DNA from: an uncultured Lachnospiraceae bacterium
GTDB taxonomy: Bacteria > Bacillota > Clostridia > Lachnospirales > Lachnospiraceae
Length of the DNA: 19,117 nucleotides
Direction: 5' to 3'
Assembly: GCA_958426095.1 (NCBI GenBank)
Contig: CATZYB010000026.1
Location: forward strand, 1-19,117
Shown here: in pieces, positions 1 through 6,151 of the stretch
Numbering within the stretch: position 1 is the first letter of the stretch
Layout of the letters: every line of letters starts with the position of its first letter
Notes under the pieces: model-generated
What the model was told of the DNA's origin: nothing
Database searches by the model: none
Seen by the model: the letters and a program-made list of their open reading frames with translations, nothing else
Position numbers and translations under genes: made by a program

Positions 1-45
1 AACCCGAAAAAACCAGTACAGAATGCTTATAACATCGATAGACAA
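1..45 (-). CDS. Start of a membrane protein, possibly YggT/YlmG family (partial)
   Basis: Directly after sepF there is an AGGTGA site (51-56), five bases, then a TTG codon at 45-43. The frame stays open for 15 codons to the window edge and reads MSIDVISILYWFFRV. The segment is hydrophobic, as expected for a first membrane helix. In many Firmicutes the order is ylmE (yggS), ylmF (sepF), ylmG (yggT), so a YggT-family protein is the natural guess. That is inference from gene order and a very short peptide. A GTG at 54-52 is in the same frame but has no ribosome site of its own. The nearby ATG at 37-35 is out of frame and stops at once. Confidence 0.4.
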   Translation of the reverse strand, partial: MSIDVISILYWFFRV

Positions 46-56
46 AGGATTCACCT

Positions 57-653
57 CTAAAAATTATCGGTGTTAAATGACGGAATGCGGATTCCGGAAG
101 AGATTGCATTATGGATATCTCCCGAAATTTCAATAGATTCCGGCGTCACGATAAAAATATAATTTGAGATTTTTTCAATATTTCCAGCCATGGCATAGCA
201 GGAACCGGAAATAAAATCGATAATCCTCTGAGCCACATCCAGATCGATGCCCTCCAGATTTACGACAGCGGCCCGGCCGGAAAGTAAAACATCGCTGATC
301 TCACGCGAATCCTCAAATACCGTCGGTCTGAGTACACAGACTTCACCTCTGGAAATCTTGGATTTCATCGGTACGATCTTTCCACGGGATGAAGATGCAG
401 TAGTCGCTGCCACAGACTGAGATGTCTGAAACACCTGCTCTTGCTTGGATGTTTTCTTTGCAGACACTTTCGTTTCGCGTTTTGGTTCCGATGTGTCTTT
501 TTTAGTTGTTTTTTTCTTTACAACCGGCGCCGGTATATCGTTATAATCATCATCGTAGTCATCATCATAATCGTCGTAGTCATCATAATCATCATCGTAA
601 TCATCATCATTTAAACGAATCATATTTAGAAATTTATCAAAACCTTTACCCAT
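57..653 (-). CDS. sepF: Cell division protein SepF
   Basis: SepF polymerises on the inner face of the membrane, binds the C-terminal tail of FtsZ and helps anchor and align the division ring. The protein has 198 residues. The first 14 (MGKGFDKFLNMIRL) form a short amphipathic helix like the known SepF membrane anchor. Residues 16-39 are almost only Asp and Tyr. Residues 45-95 are a Lys/Ser/Thr-rich linker. Residues 96-172 are the conserved SepF domain (DUF552), including VNLEGIDLDVAQRIIDF and the SGSCYAMAG and EKISNYIF segments. An AGGAG site lies upstream of the ATG. It follows yggS, with 23 bases between the yggS stop and the sepF start, as in the B. subtilis ylmE-ylmF order. The long Asp/Tyr tract is the unusual part; the identification is secure. 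Confidence 0.95.
   Translation of the reverse strand: MGKGFDKFLNMIRLNDDDYDDDYDDYDDYDDDYDDDYNDIPAPVVKKKTTKKDTSEPKRETKVSAKKTSKQEQVFQTSQSVAATTASSSRGKIVPMKSKISRGEVCVLRPTVFEDSREISDVLLSGRAAVVNLEGIDLDVAQRIIDFISGSCYAMAGNIEKISNYIFIVTPESIEISGDIHNAISSGIRIPSFNTDNF
537..608 (-). repeat. Asp/Tyr codon repeat inside sepF
   Basis: About 72 bases made of GAT/GAC and TAC/TAT codons encode a run of Asp and Tyr (residues 16-39 of SepF) in loose DDDY and DDY units. The unit is not uniform in length. It is a low-complexity coding repeat that could change length by replication slippage in steps of three bases. Confidence 0.8.
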
Positions 654-676
654 GAATAATCTCCTAACTGTATAAT

Positions 677-1366
677 CTACTTATATATTCTTGCACCAAA
701 AATGCCGGTGCCTACACGTACAATGGTGGCCCCTTCTTCGATGGCAACTTCATAATCGCCTGTCATTCCCATTGACAGCTCACTCATAGTAACATTATCA
801 ATGTTTTTTTCGGCAATGTCAACAGCTAATTGTTTCAAATTACGGAAATAAGGGCGGTTATCCTCCGGGTTATCGGTAAACGGCGCCACAGTCATAAGTC
901 CTTTAATATGAACGGCCGGAAGCTTTGCAATATCTTCAACCATCTGAATGACTTCTTCTGTATTCAGGCCAAATTTTGACGCCTCTTCTGCAATATTCAC
1001 TTCAATAAGAATATCTGCTTCAACACCCTTTTTCTGTGCTTCCTGGCTGATCTGCCGGGCCAGACGCAGAGAATCCACCGAATGAATCAACTTTGCCTTA
1101 TCCACAATATATTTTACTTTATTTCTCTGTAAATGTCCAATCATATGCCAATTTAACGGTTCCTGGATCGTTTCAATCTTATCGCACATTTCCTGGACTT
1201 TATTTTCACCATAATCTTTAATGCCTGTCTCCATAACTTCATAAATATCGCTGACCGGTTTCGTTTTGCTGACGGCGATCAGCGTAACCTCTTCCCGTTT
1301 GCGTCCAGCTCTTTCACAGGCTGCCTGAATCCGTGATTCAACTTCAGCAACATTTTCTTTAATCAT
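677..1366 (-). CDS. yggS: YggS/PipY-type pyridoxal phosphate homeostasis protein
   Basis: This is a single-domain alanine-racemase-fold protein that binds pyridoxal 5'-phosphate and buffers free PLP; the family has no known catalytic activity. It has 229 residues, the usual length. The PLP lysine is K34 in AVSKTKP. Other family signatures are YGENKVQEM, WHMIGHLQRNK near residues 73-83, and the C-terminal segment LSMGMTGDYEVAIEEGAT followed by VRVGTGIFG. The start has a TAGGAG site that overlaps the stop codon of the upstream HlyD-like gene, so the two are probably translationally linked. It is followed by sepF, the conserved ylmE-ylmF order. Confidence 0.95.
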   Translation of the reverse strand: MIKENVAEVESRIQAACERAGRKREEVTLIAVSKTKPVSDIYEVMETGIKDYGENKVQEMCDKIETIQEPLNWHMIGHLQRNKVKYIVDKAKLIHSVDSLRLARQISQEAQKKGVEADILIEVNIAEEASKFGLNTEEVIQMVEDIAKLPAVHIKGLMTVAPFTDNPEDNRPYFRNLKQLAVDIAEKNIDNVTMSELSMGMTGDYEVAIEEGATIVRVGTGIFGARIYK

Positions 1367-1379
1367 GAATTATCATCTC

Positions 1380-2765
1380 CTAATATACAATCTGATTTTC
1401 TGATACAGTTTCACTGTTCAGAACAATATTATCATAAAGGGCCACACTGTAATTTAAATTCTCTTCGACAATACAATAATCACTGTTTCTGTGAAGAATT
1501 TTTACAATTTCAAACTGCGTATATCCTTTATTTAAATTATAAACGCCGTAGAGCTGTCCGGTGGCGCCAATCCGGAAACGTTCGTCTTCGCCTCCGGCAT
1601 TGACTTTGCCGATATAATCGCCTAAAGAATAATCATCCATGCTCACATAGAAATACTCTTCATCCTGATAATAAATACCTGTTGTACGGAAATCAGCTAC
1701 AGTCTCTCCATTTTCATTCGTACGTTCGCAATAAAAACCGGATTCATAGGAACGGTTGTCAGTTACAAGATATTGGATCGGAATCTGGTAAAAGTCCTTA
1801 CTCAACAGTGAAGAAGTCGGAATTTTAAGCCCGGAGGCTTCTTCAAAAATGATTTCAATATCTACATAACGTTCAGCAATATAACGTACCATATAGTCAT
1901 TCAATGTAAGAACGCCATAAGTACCGTCACTTCCCTGACGAATGTAAAAATCAGATACGGTTTCGATATTATCCTTTTTAAATGTTAAGTTTACAGAAGT
2001 TACATCGGCCAGCTGCGAGGCCTGATCTTCATTGAGAGGAATGACGATCTGCCACTGGTGGCTGTGTACCAGCTTATAGGCCGGGTGTCCGGATTCAATA
2101 TAAGTATACGGATCAATCTGATGCTGTTCATAGGTACTGTCTGAGATAACCTCTTTTGTCACCGATTCCACAGTCAGATTTTCATAGCCATCATAACTAT
2201 AAGAGACAATGCCGCTCTGAGTTGTCTTTACGACCTGACCGCCCGATGTACTGGCCTGATAATCCTGGATCTTGGCAGCACTTACCATTTCCGTAGAAAG
2301 GCTCTGAAGATTATATCCCAGAGAATATACCTGAGAAAACTGGCTGTCTGTATAGTTTTTGGAAAAGACAGTAATCTGATCACGGATATCGCTGTAAGCG
2401 GCAGTGCTGAAATCGGCAGATCCGGAAACTTCTGTTTCATCTTCATCAAAGCTTTTCGCAGACGATACCTGCGGTGGATTTTGACTCAAAAGATAAATAT
2501 TGCCTGAATTGGCGACTTTGTCTCCCTCACCAACATAAAAGTTGATATAACCGCTGCCATTTGCGTTGATGACGTCTTCATCCCGGATACAGACGCCTGT
2601 AAAAGAAGCACTGTTGACAATCTGCCCCTCTTCCACACGACAAACAGAAACTGTTTCCTTCATTAAATTAACAATAATGGTTATGGTCAGATAAACAAAA
2701 ATAATCGCAAAAACAATAAAGCCGATATTCAATTGAAATTTAAATTTTTTGCGGGTATCTTCCAT
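1380..2765 (-). CDS. HlyD-like membrane-anchored adaptor protein of unknown role
   Basis: This 461-residue protein has a short charged N-terminus, one membrane helix at about residues 13-34 and a large external part. Residues 65-95 look like the first half of a biotinyl-lipoyl (HlyD-type) domain (GSGYINFYVGEGDKV). Residues 123-170 could form a helical hairpin. Residues 176-200 look like the second lipoyl half (KTTQSGIVSYSYDG). The rest should be beta-rich. This layout is that of membrane fusion or periplasmic adaptor proteins. No ABC, RND or MFS transporter is encoded nearby. The gene sits between the radical SAM gene and yggS, and its ribosome site (AAAGGAG) overlaps the end of the upstream gene. 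The fold class is fairly likely; the function is unknown. A role linked to the envelope or division is only suggested by yggS-sepF downstream. Confidence 0.75.
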   Translation of the reverse strand: MEDTRKKFKFQLNIGFIVFAIIFVYLTITIIVNLMKETVSVCRVEEGQIVNSASFTGVCIRDEDVINANGSGYINFYVGEGDKVANSGNIYLLSQNPPQVSSAKSFDEDETEVSGSADFSTAAYSDIRDQITVFSKNYTDSQFSQVYSLGYNLQSLSTEMVSAAKIQDYQASTSGGQVVKTTQSGIVSYSYDGYENLTVESVTKEVISDSTYEQHQIDPYTYIESGHPAYKLVHSHQWQIVIPLNEDQASQLADVTSVNLTFKKDNIETVSDFYIRQGSDGTYGVLTLNDYMVRYIAERYVDIEIIFEEASGLKIPTSSLLSKDFYQIPIQYLVTDNRSYESGFYCERTNENGETVADFRTTGIYYQDEEYFYVSMDDYSLGDYIGKVNAGGEDERFRIGATGQLYGVYNLNKGYTQFEIVKILHRNSDYCIVEENLNYSVALYDNIVLNSETVSENQIVY

Positions 2766-2780
2766 AATGGATAAACTCCT

Positions 2781-3728
2781 TTAAATGATTGTTTTCAATG
2801 CCGCTCCATTCATATAGCCGCACTTTTTTCCCTGAAAGCTTTTTTCGATTTTCATATATGCCATAAATTCTTCCTGTAGTCTCCACCAGCTTGTCTGCCA
2901 GTTTGAAAACAACGCATCTTCTTCCGGAATACGGCTAAACAGCCGTTCCACGGCGATTTCTGGAGAAAGATATTCCAAAAAATTCTGCAGACGGAGAAAG
3001 TATTCTTCCTTAGAGCATATGTCCAGCTGACCATTTTCATAAAGCCTGGCCATCTCTGTTCCCTTCGCAACATAAAGAGAATGGATCTTAACCAGATCAT
3101 TTCCCATGACAGAAAGGATTTTGCTCGTTTCTTTAACATCTTCCATATTATCTCCCGGAAGATTCAAAATGACATGGGTACACAGGAGAAAATTTCTCCG
3201 TTTGATCCGCAACGCTCCATCCAGATATTCAGCCAGTCCATGTCCTCGTCGAATATCTTTAAGCGTATGATAATTCGCCGTCTGAAGCCCCAGTTCAATG
3301 GCAATGCGAATCCCGAACTTTTTCGAAAAAGCCTCCATCATATCCAGATAATCTTCCCGGATGCAGTCCGGCCGGGTAGATATAGCGATTTCTACAATGT
3401 CCGGCACTACGGCGGCCTCTTTCATGTAGGCTGCTAAATGTTCCAGCGGCAGGTAGGTATTTGTATAGTTTTGAAAATAGGCAATAAATTTCTGAGCTTT
3501 ATACCGGCGCCGGATATATTCCTGTGTTCGCATCAGCTGTTCTGTCACGGAAACATGGGAGGGCATGGCCTCAAATCCTGTACCGTCCTCCGCACAAAAA
3601 GTACATCCATGGCCGTCTGATCGGTTCGGACAAGTCACCGGAAGGTTGACCGGAAGCTTATAAACTTTAGTATGATAATGTTTTTTTAAAAAATCTGAAT
3701 ATTTATAATATAAGTAATCTTCGCCCAT
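2781..3728 (-). CDS. Radical SAM protein, TIGR01212 (YhcC) family
   Basis: A 315-residue radical SAM enzyme. The 4Fe-4S cluster cysteines are C33, C42 and C45 (CPNRSDGHGCTFC), with the C-x8-C-x2-C spacing typical of the TIGR01212 group rather than the classic CxxxCxxC. Later segments fit a radical SAM TIM barrel: VEIAISTRPDCI, IAIELGLQTAN and THVILNLPGD. The substrate of this family is not firmly established. It is the first gene of the block running to sepF. The start is fixed by an in-frame TAA six bases upstream of the ATG and by the lack of any alternative start before V31. There is no Shine-Dalgarno sequence in front of it, and a TATAAT hexamer lies only 8 bases upstream of the ATG. Confidence 0.88.
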   Translation of the reverse strand: MGEDYLYYKYSDFLKKHYHTKVYKLPVNLPVTCPNRSDGHGCTFCAEDGTGFEAMPSHVSVTEQLMRTQEYIRRRYKAQKFIAYFQNYTNTYLPLEHLAAYMKEAAVVPDIVEIAISTRPDCIREDYLDMMEAFSKKFGIRIAIELGLQTANYHTLKDIRRGHGLAEYLDGALRIKRRNFLLCTHVILNLPGDNMEDVKETSKILSVMGNDLVKIHSLYVAKGTEMARLYENGQLDICSKEEYFLRLQNFLEYLSPEIAVERLFSRIPEEDALFSNWQTSWWRLQEEFMAYMKIEKSFQGKKCGYMNGAALKTII

Positions 3729-3736
3729 ATCTTAGT

Positions 3737-3742
3737 ATTATA
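3737..3742 (-). promoter_or_regulatory. Candidate -10 box for the radical SAM-yggS-sepF block
   Basis: A perfect TATAAT on the minus strand ends 8 bases before the ATG of the radical SAM gene, which would put the transcription start at or within two bases of the start codon. No good -35 hexamer lies at the normal distance; TAGACT is about 22 bases upstream. The divergent intergenic region 3729-3841 (113 bases, AT-rich) must hold the promoters for both this block and the plus-strand DUF378 gene. Confidence 0.45.
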
Positions 3743-3841
3743 TATGTTTTTAAGGAAGATTTAAAGTCTAAATTATTTTTTAGGGTATATTTCACAAAAA
3801 ATTCGTAAATACTAAAGAAAGAAAATAGGAGGTGGAATTTT

Positions 3842-4045
3842 ATGGAACGGAACTGGTTGGATGTTGTTTGTCTGATATTGATCATTATTGGTGCCATTAA
3901 CTGGGGACTTGTCGGCTTCTTCAATCTGGATCTTATATCTGTTATTTTCGGAAATATGTCTATGATCAGCCGGATTATTTTCGCAGTTGTCGGTATTTCA
4001 GGAATTTATTCACTTGTACTTTTCTGGAAACTCAAATCCGAATAA
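3842..4045 (+). CDS. Small DUF378 (YuzA-like) membrane protein
   Basis: A 67-residue membrane protein with two hydrophobic helices, at about residues 7-27 and 42-62. Family features are the N-terminal LDVVCLILIIIGAINWGLVG segment and the following FNLDLISVIFG. This is the DUF378 pattern; no biochemical role is established. It is the only plus-strand gene here. It has a very strong ribosome site, AGGAGGTGG at 3827-3835, seven bases before the ATG. It is divergent from the radical SAM gene, converges on the P-loop gene, and is followed directly by a hairpin terminator, so it is probably a single-gene transcript. I could not pick a convincing promoter for it. Confidence 0.85.
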   Translation: MERNWLDVVCLILIIIGAINWGLVGFFNLDLISVIFGNMSMISRIIFAVVGISGIYSLVLFWKLKSE

Positions 4046-4069
4046 AAATATTGCGAAAAAAGGACTTAA

Positions 4070-4113
4070 AAAGGGACTCAAGCCGAAGCTTTCAGAGTCC
4101 CTTTGCATTTTTT
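4070..4113. terminator. Bidirectional rho-independent terminator
   Basis: The arms AAAGGGACTC (4070-4079) and GAGTCCCTTT (4095-4104) pair over 10 bp. Inside them AAGC (4080-4083) and GCTT (4088-4091) close a CGAA loop, which reads as a stable GC-TTCG-GC tip on the minus strand. On the plus strand the stem is followed by GC and a T run (about 4108-4113) that overlaps the stop codon of the P-loop gene. On the minus strand it is followed by TTTAAGTCC and then a T6 run. It can therefore end both the DUF378 transcript and the convergent P-loop transcript. Confidence 0.88.
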
Positions 4114-4531
4114 ATAAAGAAATAACGATATCGTCTTTAAAATCATCCGGTAAATGCTCAGCATCCACGGAAATACTGATAACAAAATTGATATTGAATC
4201 TGGAAGATATATCTTTCAATTTGGAAAGAACAAAGCCAATATATTCATCCGATACGGAAGAAATTGTTAAAAAGCTGTCGAGATACATAGCCTCCAAATC
4301 ATGGTCCTGAGAAATAAGACCACAGATAAAACCTAAGAATGCGTCATATGTATCCAACGGATATTCGCTCAAGTTGATCAAACGGATCTTATTGCTCAAT
4401 TCATACATATGTTTGTTGTTTTTATCCAGATAAACCACATTACCGTTTGCGTTTTTAACTTCATCATTTGCTTTCTGGATCAAATATTTTGTTTTACCCT
4501 TACCTTTTACACCTGAAATAATCTGTATCAT
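4112..4531 (-). CDS. Small P-loop NTPase-like protein of unknown function
   Basis: A 139-residue soluble protein. The N-terminus MIQIISGVKGKGKTKYL is a beta strand followed by a complete Walker A motif (G7 to T14, GVKGKGKT). A hydrophobic strand ending in Asp, AMYLD (D85), could be the Walker B, and FNINFVISIS (112-121) another core strand. Family members have sometimes been labelled as twitching-motility or PilT-like, but the length and lack of other PilT motifs do not support that. The lysine pattern is not the deviant KGGxGKT motif of MinD/ParA. A strong AGAGGAGG site precedes the ATG, and a promoter lies at 4586-4614. It follows the elongasome/Min/MgsA/carboxypeptidase block, with its own promoter and terminator. 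The function is unknown; regulatory or sensory NTP binding is one possibility. Confidence 0.7.
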   Translation of the reverse strand: MIQIISGVKGKGKTKYLIQKANDEVKNANGNVVYLDKNNKHMYELSNKIRLINLSEYPLDTYDAFLGFICGLISQDHDLEAMYLDSFLTISSVSDEYIGFVLSKLKDISSRFNINFVISISVDAEHLPDDFKDDIVISL

Positions 4532-4559
4532 TTTGTTCTCCTCCTCTATATGCCCTCGT

Positions 4560-4576
4560 CTTATTCGTGTAATAAG
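4560..4576 (-). other. Small hairpin in the P-loop gene leader
   Basis: CTTATT and AATAAG form a 6-bp stem with a 5-base loop just downstream of the predicted transcription start (about 4579) of the P-loop gene. No T run follows on the minus strand, so it is not an intrinsic terminator. It may stabilise the 5' end of the mRNA or may be chance. Confidence 0.3.
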
Positions 4577-4585
4577 CTTAATCCT

Positions 4586-4614
4586 ATTATAGTATAAGCT
4601 GACTGAAAATTCAA
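4586..4614 (-). promoter_or_regulatory. Sigma-A-like promoter of the P-loop gene
   Basis: On the minus strand TTGAAT (4614-4609), a spacer of exactly 17 bases and a perfect TATAAT (4591-4586) form a good housekeeping promoter. The start would be near 4579, about 48 bases before the ATG. It begins four bases after the stop codon of the upstream carboxypeptidase gene, so the P-loop gene has its own promoter even if read-through also occurs. Confidence 0.7.
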
Positions 4615-4617
4615 TCT

Positions 4618-5730
4618 CTATTTAGGAATTTTATTCAATAGGATATTCATTTCCGAATACAATTCATCGCTTGTTGCAGCCCCGAGAATGACCGAAATAT
4701 ATCCCTGATTCTTGTTATCTGTTTCATAGAGAATCAGACAGCATCCGGCCTCATCCGTCGTTCCTGTCTTGCCGCCCAGGACCCGGACATTCTCCGGATA
4801 ATCATAAGTATCCAGAAAATACTGATTCGTCGTATTGTAAACCGCATCTACCGGGTCACCGGCAGCATTATTATAGGTAATACTGACTTGATTTTGACGG
4901 ATTGTCTCCTGGAAAACATCAAAATCCAGACATCGGTTAAAAATCAGATACAGATCGTAGGCGCTGGTATAGTGATCGTTATCATGAAGTCCGCTCGGAT
5001 TGACAAAATGAGTATCCACACATCCAAGTTTTTTTGCTTCCTGATTCATCATTTCCGCAAAAGCATCAATACTGCCGGCGATATGAATAGCCAAAGCATT
5101 CGCCGCGTCGTTACCGCTGTAGACCATCAGCCCCTGGAAAAGCTGTTCTACTGTCAGTTTGTCTCCGACTTCGAAGCCGCAGAGCTTTGCCCCGTAGTCT
5201 GTAACGACCATATCTTCTGTAAAAATAACGGTATCGGCAAAGTTTGCTTTCTGCATAGTGATCAAAGCAGTCATGATCTTCGTTACGCTGGCCGGATAAA
5301 CACGGTCATACACATTCTTTCCATAAACGTTATTGAGTGTATCTGTCCCGGCTACCAAACCGGTCTTAGCATCGATATTTTCATCTTCCGCCACGGTTTC
5401 GGAGATTTCCACGGCCGGCTCTGTTTCTTCTTTGTCCGTTGAGCTTTTTTGAGTTTCTTTTGTATCCGTCGCCTCCGTATCCGTTTCATCCGTCTCGCCT
5501 TCGGCTTCATTTTCATTTTCGCCAACACTGACCGAATTTGTATTTTTCGGAAAAACAACCAGATTTTCCGCGAAAAAATCATAATCTTCATCAATGGCTG
5601 TATTAATGATCAAACTTTTACTGGTCAATGCCGTATCGGTATAGGATTTGATCAGCCCGCCTGAGCCGGAACAGCCCGTCAAAAGACTGACGGCCAGGAG
5701 ACTGACTATCCCAGTCCTTAACTTTTTCAT
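4618..5730 (-). CDS. Lipoprotein D-alanyl-D-alanine carboxypeptidase (peptidase S11)
   Basis: A low-molecular-weight penicillin-binding protein that removes the terminal D-Ala from peptidoglycan stem peptides outside the membrane. The three active-site motifs are SVTK (148-151, nucleophile S148), SGN (205-207) and KTG (321-323). The N-terminus is a lipoprotein signal, MKKLRTGIVSLLAVSLLTGC, with the lipid-bearing cysteine at position 20. Residues 65-120 are an acidic, Glu/Thr-rich linker before the catalytic domain. Typical PBP5/DacA enzymes are attached by a C-terminal amphipathic helix; here the protein ends soon after the catalytic domain (370 residues) and the lipid anchor appears to replace it. 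An AGGATGAG site precedes the ATG. It lies 23 bases after mgsA and closes the elongasome block, which fits a wall-maturation role. The exact Dac subtype is not assigned. Confidence 0.92.
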   Translation of the reverse strand: MKKLRTGIVSLLAVSLLTGCSGSGGLIKSYTDTALTSKSLIINTAIDEDYDFFAENLVVFPKNTNSVSVGENENEAEGETDETDTEATDTKETQKSSTDKEETEPAVEISETVAEDENIDAKTGLVAGTDTLNNVYGKNVYDRVYPASVTKIMTALITMQKANFADTVIFTEDMVVTDYGAKLCGFEVGDKLTVEQLFQGLMVYSGNDAANALAIHIAGSIDAFAEMMNQEAKKLGCVDTHFVNPSGLHDNDHYTSAYDLYLIFNRCLDFDVFQETIRQNQVSITYNNAAGDPVDAVYNTTNQYFLDTYDYPENVRVLGGKTGTTDEAGCCLILYETDNKNQGYISVILGAATSDELYSEMNILLNKIPK

Positions 5731-5753
5731 ACTATTCTCATCCTGTTCTTAAA

Positions 5754-6146
5754 TCATTTGTAAAATTCGCGCCAATCCAAATCACCGCGGTCAAGAGCTT
5801 TTACAAGAAGTTCTGCCGTTGCAAGATTGGTTGCCAGCGGAATATTGTGGCCATCACAGAGCCGGACAAGGGTATATACATCGGTCATACCGGAGGTCTG
5901 TGCCGGGTCCCGCATAAATATGACCAGATCGATATCATTATTTTCTATCTGGGCGCCCATTTGCTGCTCCCCGCCTAAAGTTCCAGCCAGATATTTGTGT
6001 ACGGTCAGATTGGTCACTTCTTCAATCAATCGGCCGGTAGTTCCCGTAGCAAAAAGTTCATGCTTTGCCAGTATCGCACGATACGCAATACAGAAATTCT
6101 GCATTAATTTTTTCTTGCTTTCATTTGCAACGAATCCAATATTCAT
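5754..6146 (-). CDS. mgsA: Methylglyoxal synthase homologue with altered active-site residues
   Basis: Methylglyoxal synthase turns dihydroxyacetone phosphate into methylglyoxal and phosphate, a bypass of lower glycolysis. The protein has 130 residues and the family segments LFATGTTGRLIEEV, LAGTLGGEQQMGAQI, DLVIFMRDP and IPLATNLATAELLV. The ATGTTG phosphate-binding segment is intact, and Asp residues matching E. coli D91 (D80) and D101 (D89) remain. However, positions matching E. coli H19 and D20 are Asn8 and Glu9, the catalytic base D71 is Glu60, and the loop with H98 is one residue shorter and has no His. The comparison uses the E. coli sequence from memory. The ribosome site GGAGGT overlaps the rodA stop codon. 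Activity is therefore less certain than family membership. Confidence 0.85.
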   Translation of the reverse strand: MNIGFVANESKKKLMQNFCIAYRAILAKHELFATGTTGRLIEEVTNLTVHKYLAGTLGGEQQMGAQIENNDIDLVIFMRDPAQTSGMTDVYTLVRLCDGHNIPLATNLATAELLVKALDRGDLDWREFYK

Positions 6147-6151
6147 CTTAC

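Noticed and set aside
537..608. Repeat array that could suggest CRISPR or tandem DNA
   Set aside because: It is in frame inside sepF, has irregular 3-base-based units and no spacers.
3785..3814. Possible forespore sigma factor promoter (GTATA and AATACTA) before the DUF378 gene
   Set aside because: The spacing is 18 bases, about three too long, and the -10 lacks the expected leading C; not supported.
4888..5442. Plus-strand open frame of 184 codons
   Set aside because: Antisense to the carboxypeptidase gene, whose catalytic motifs prove the minus strand is coding.
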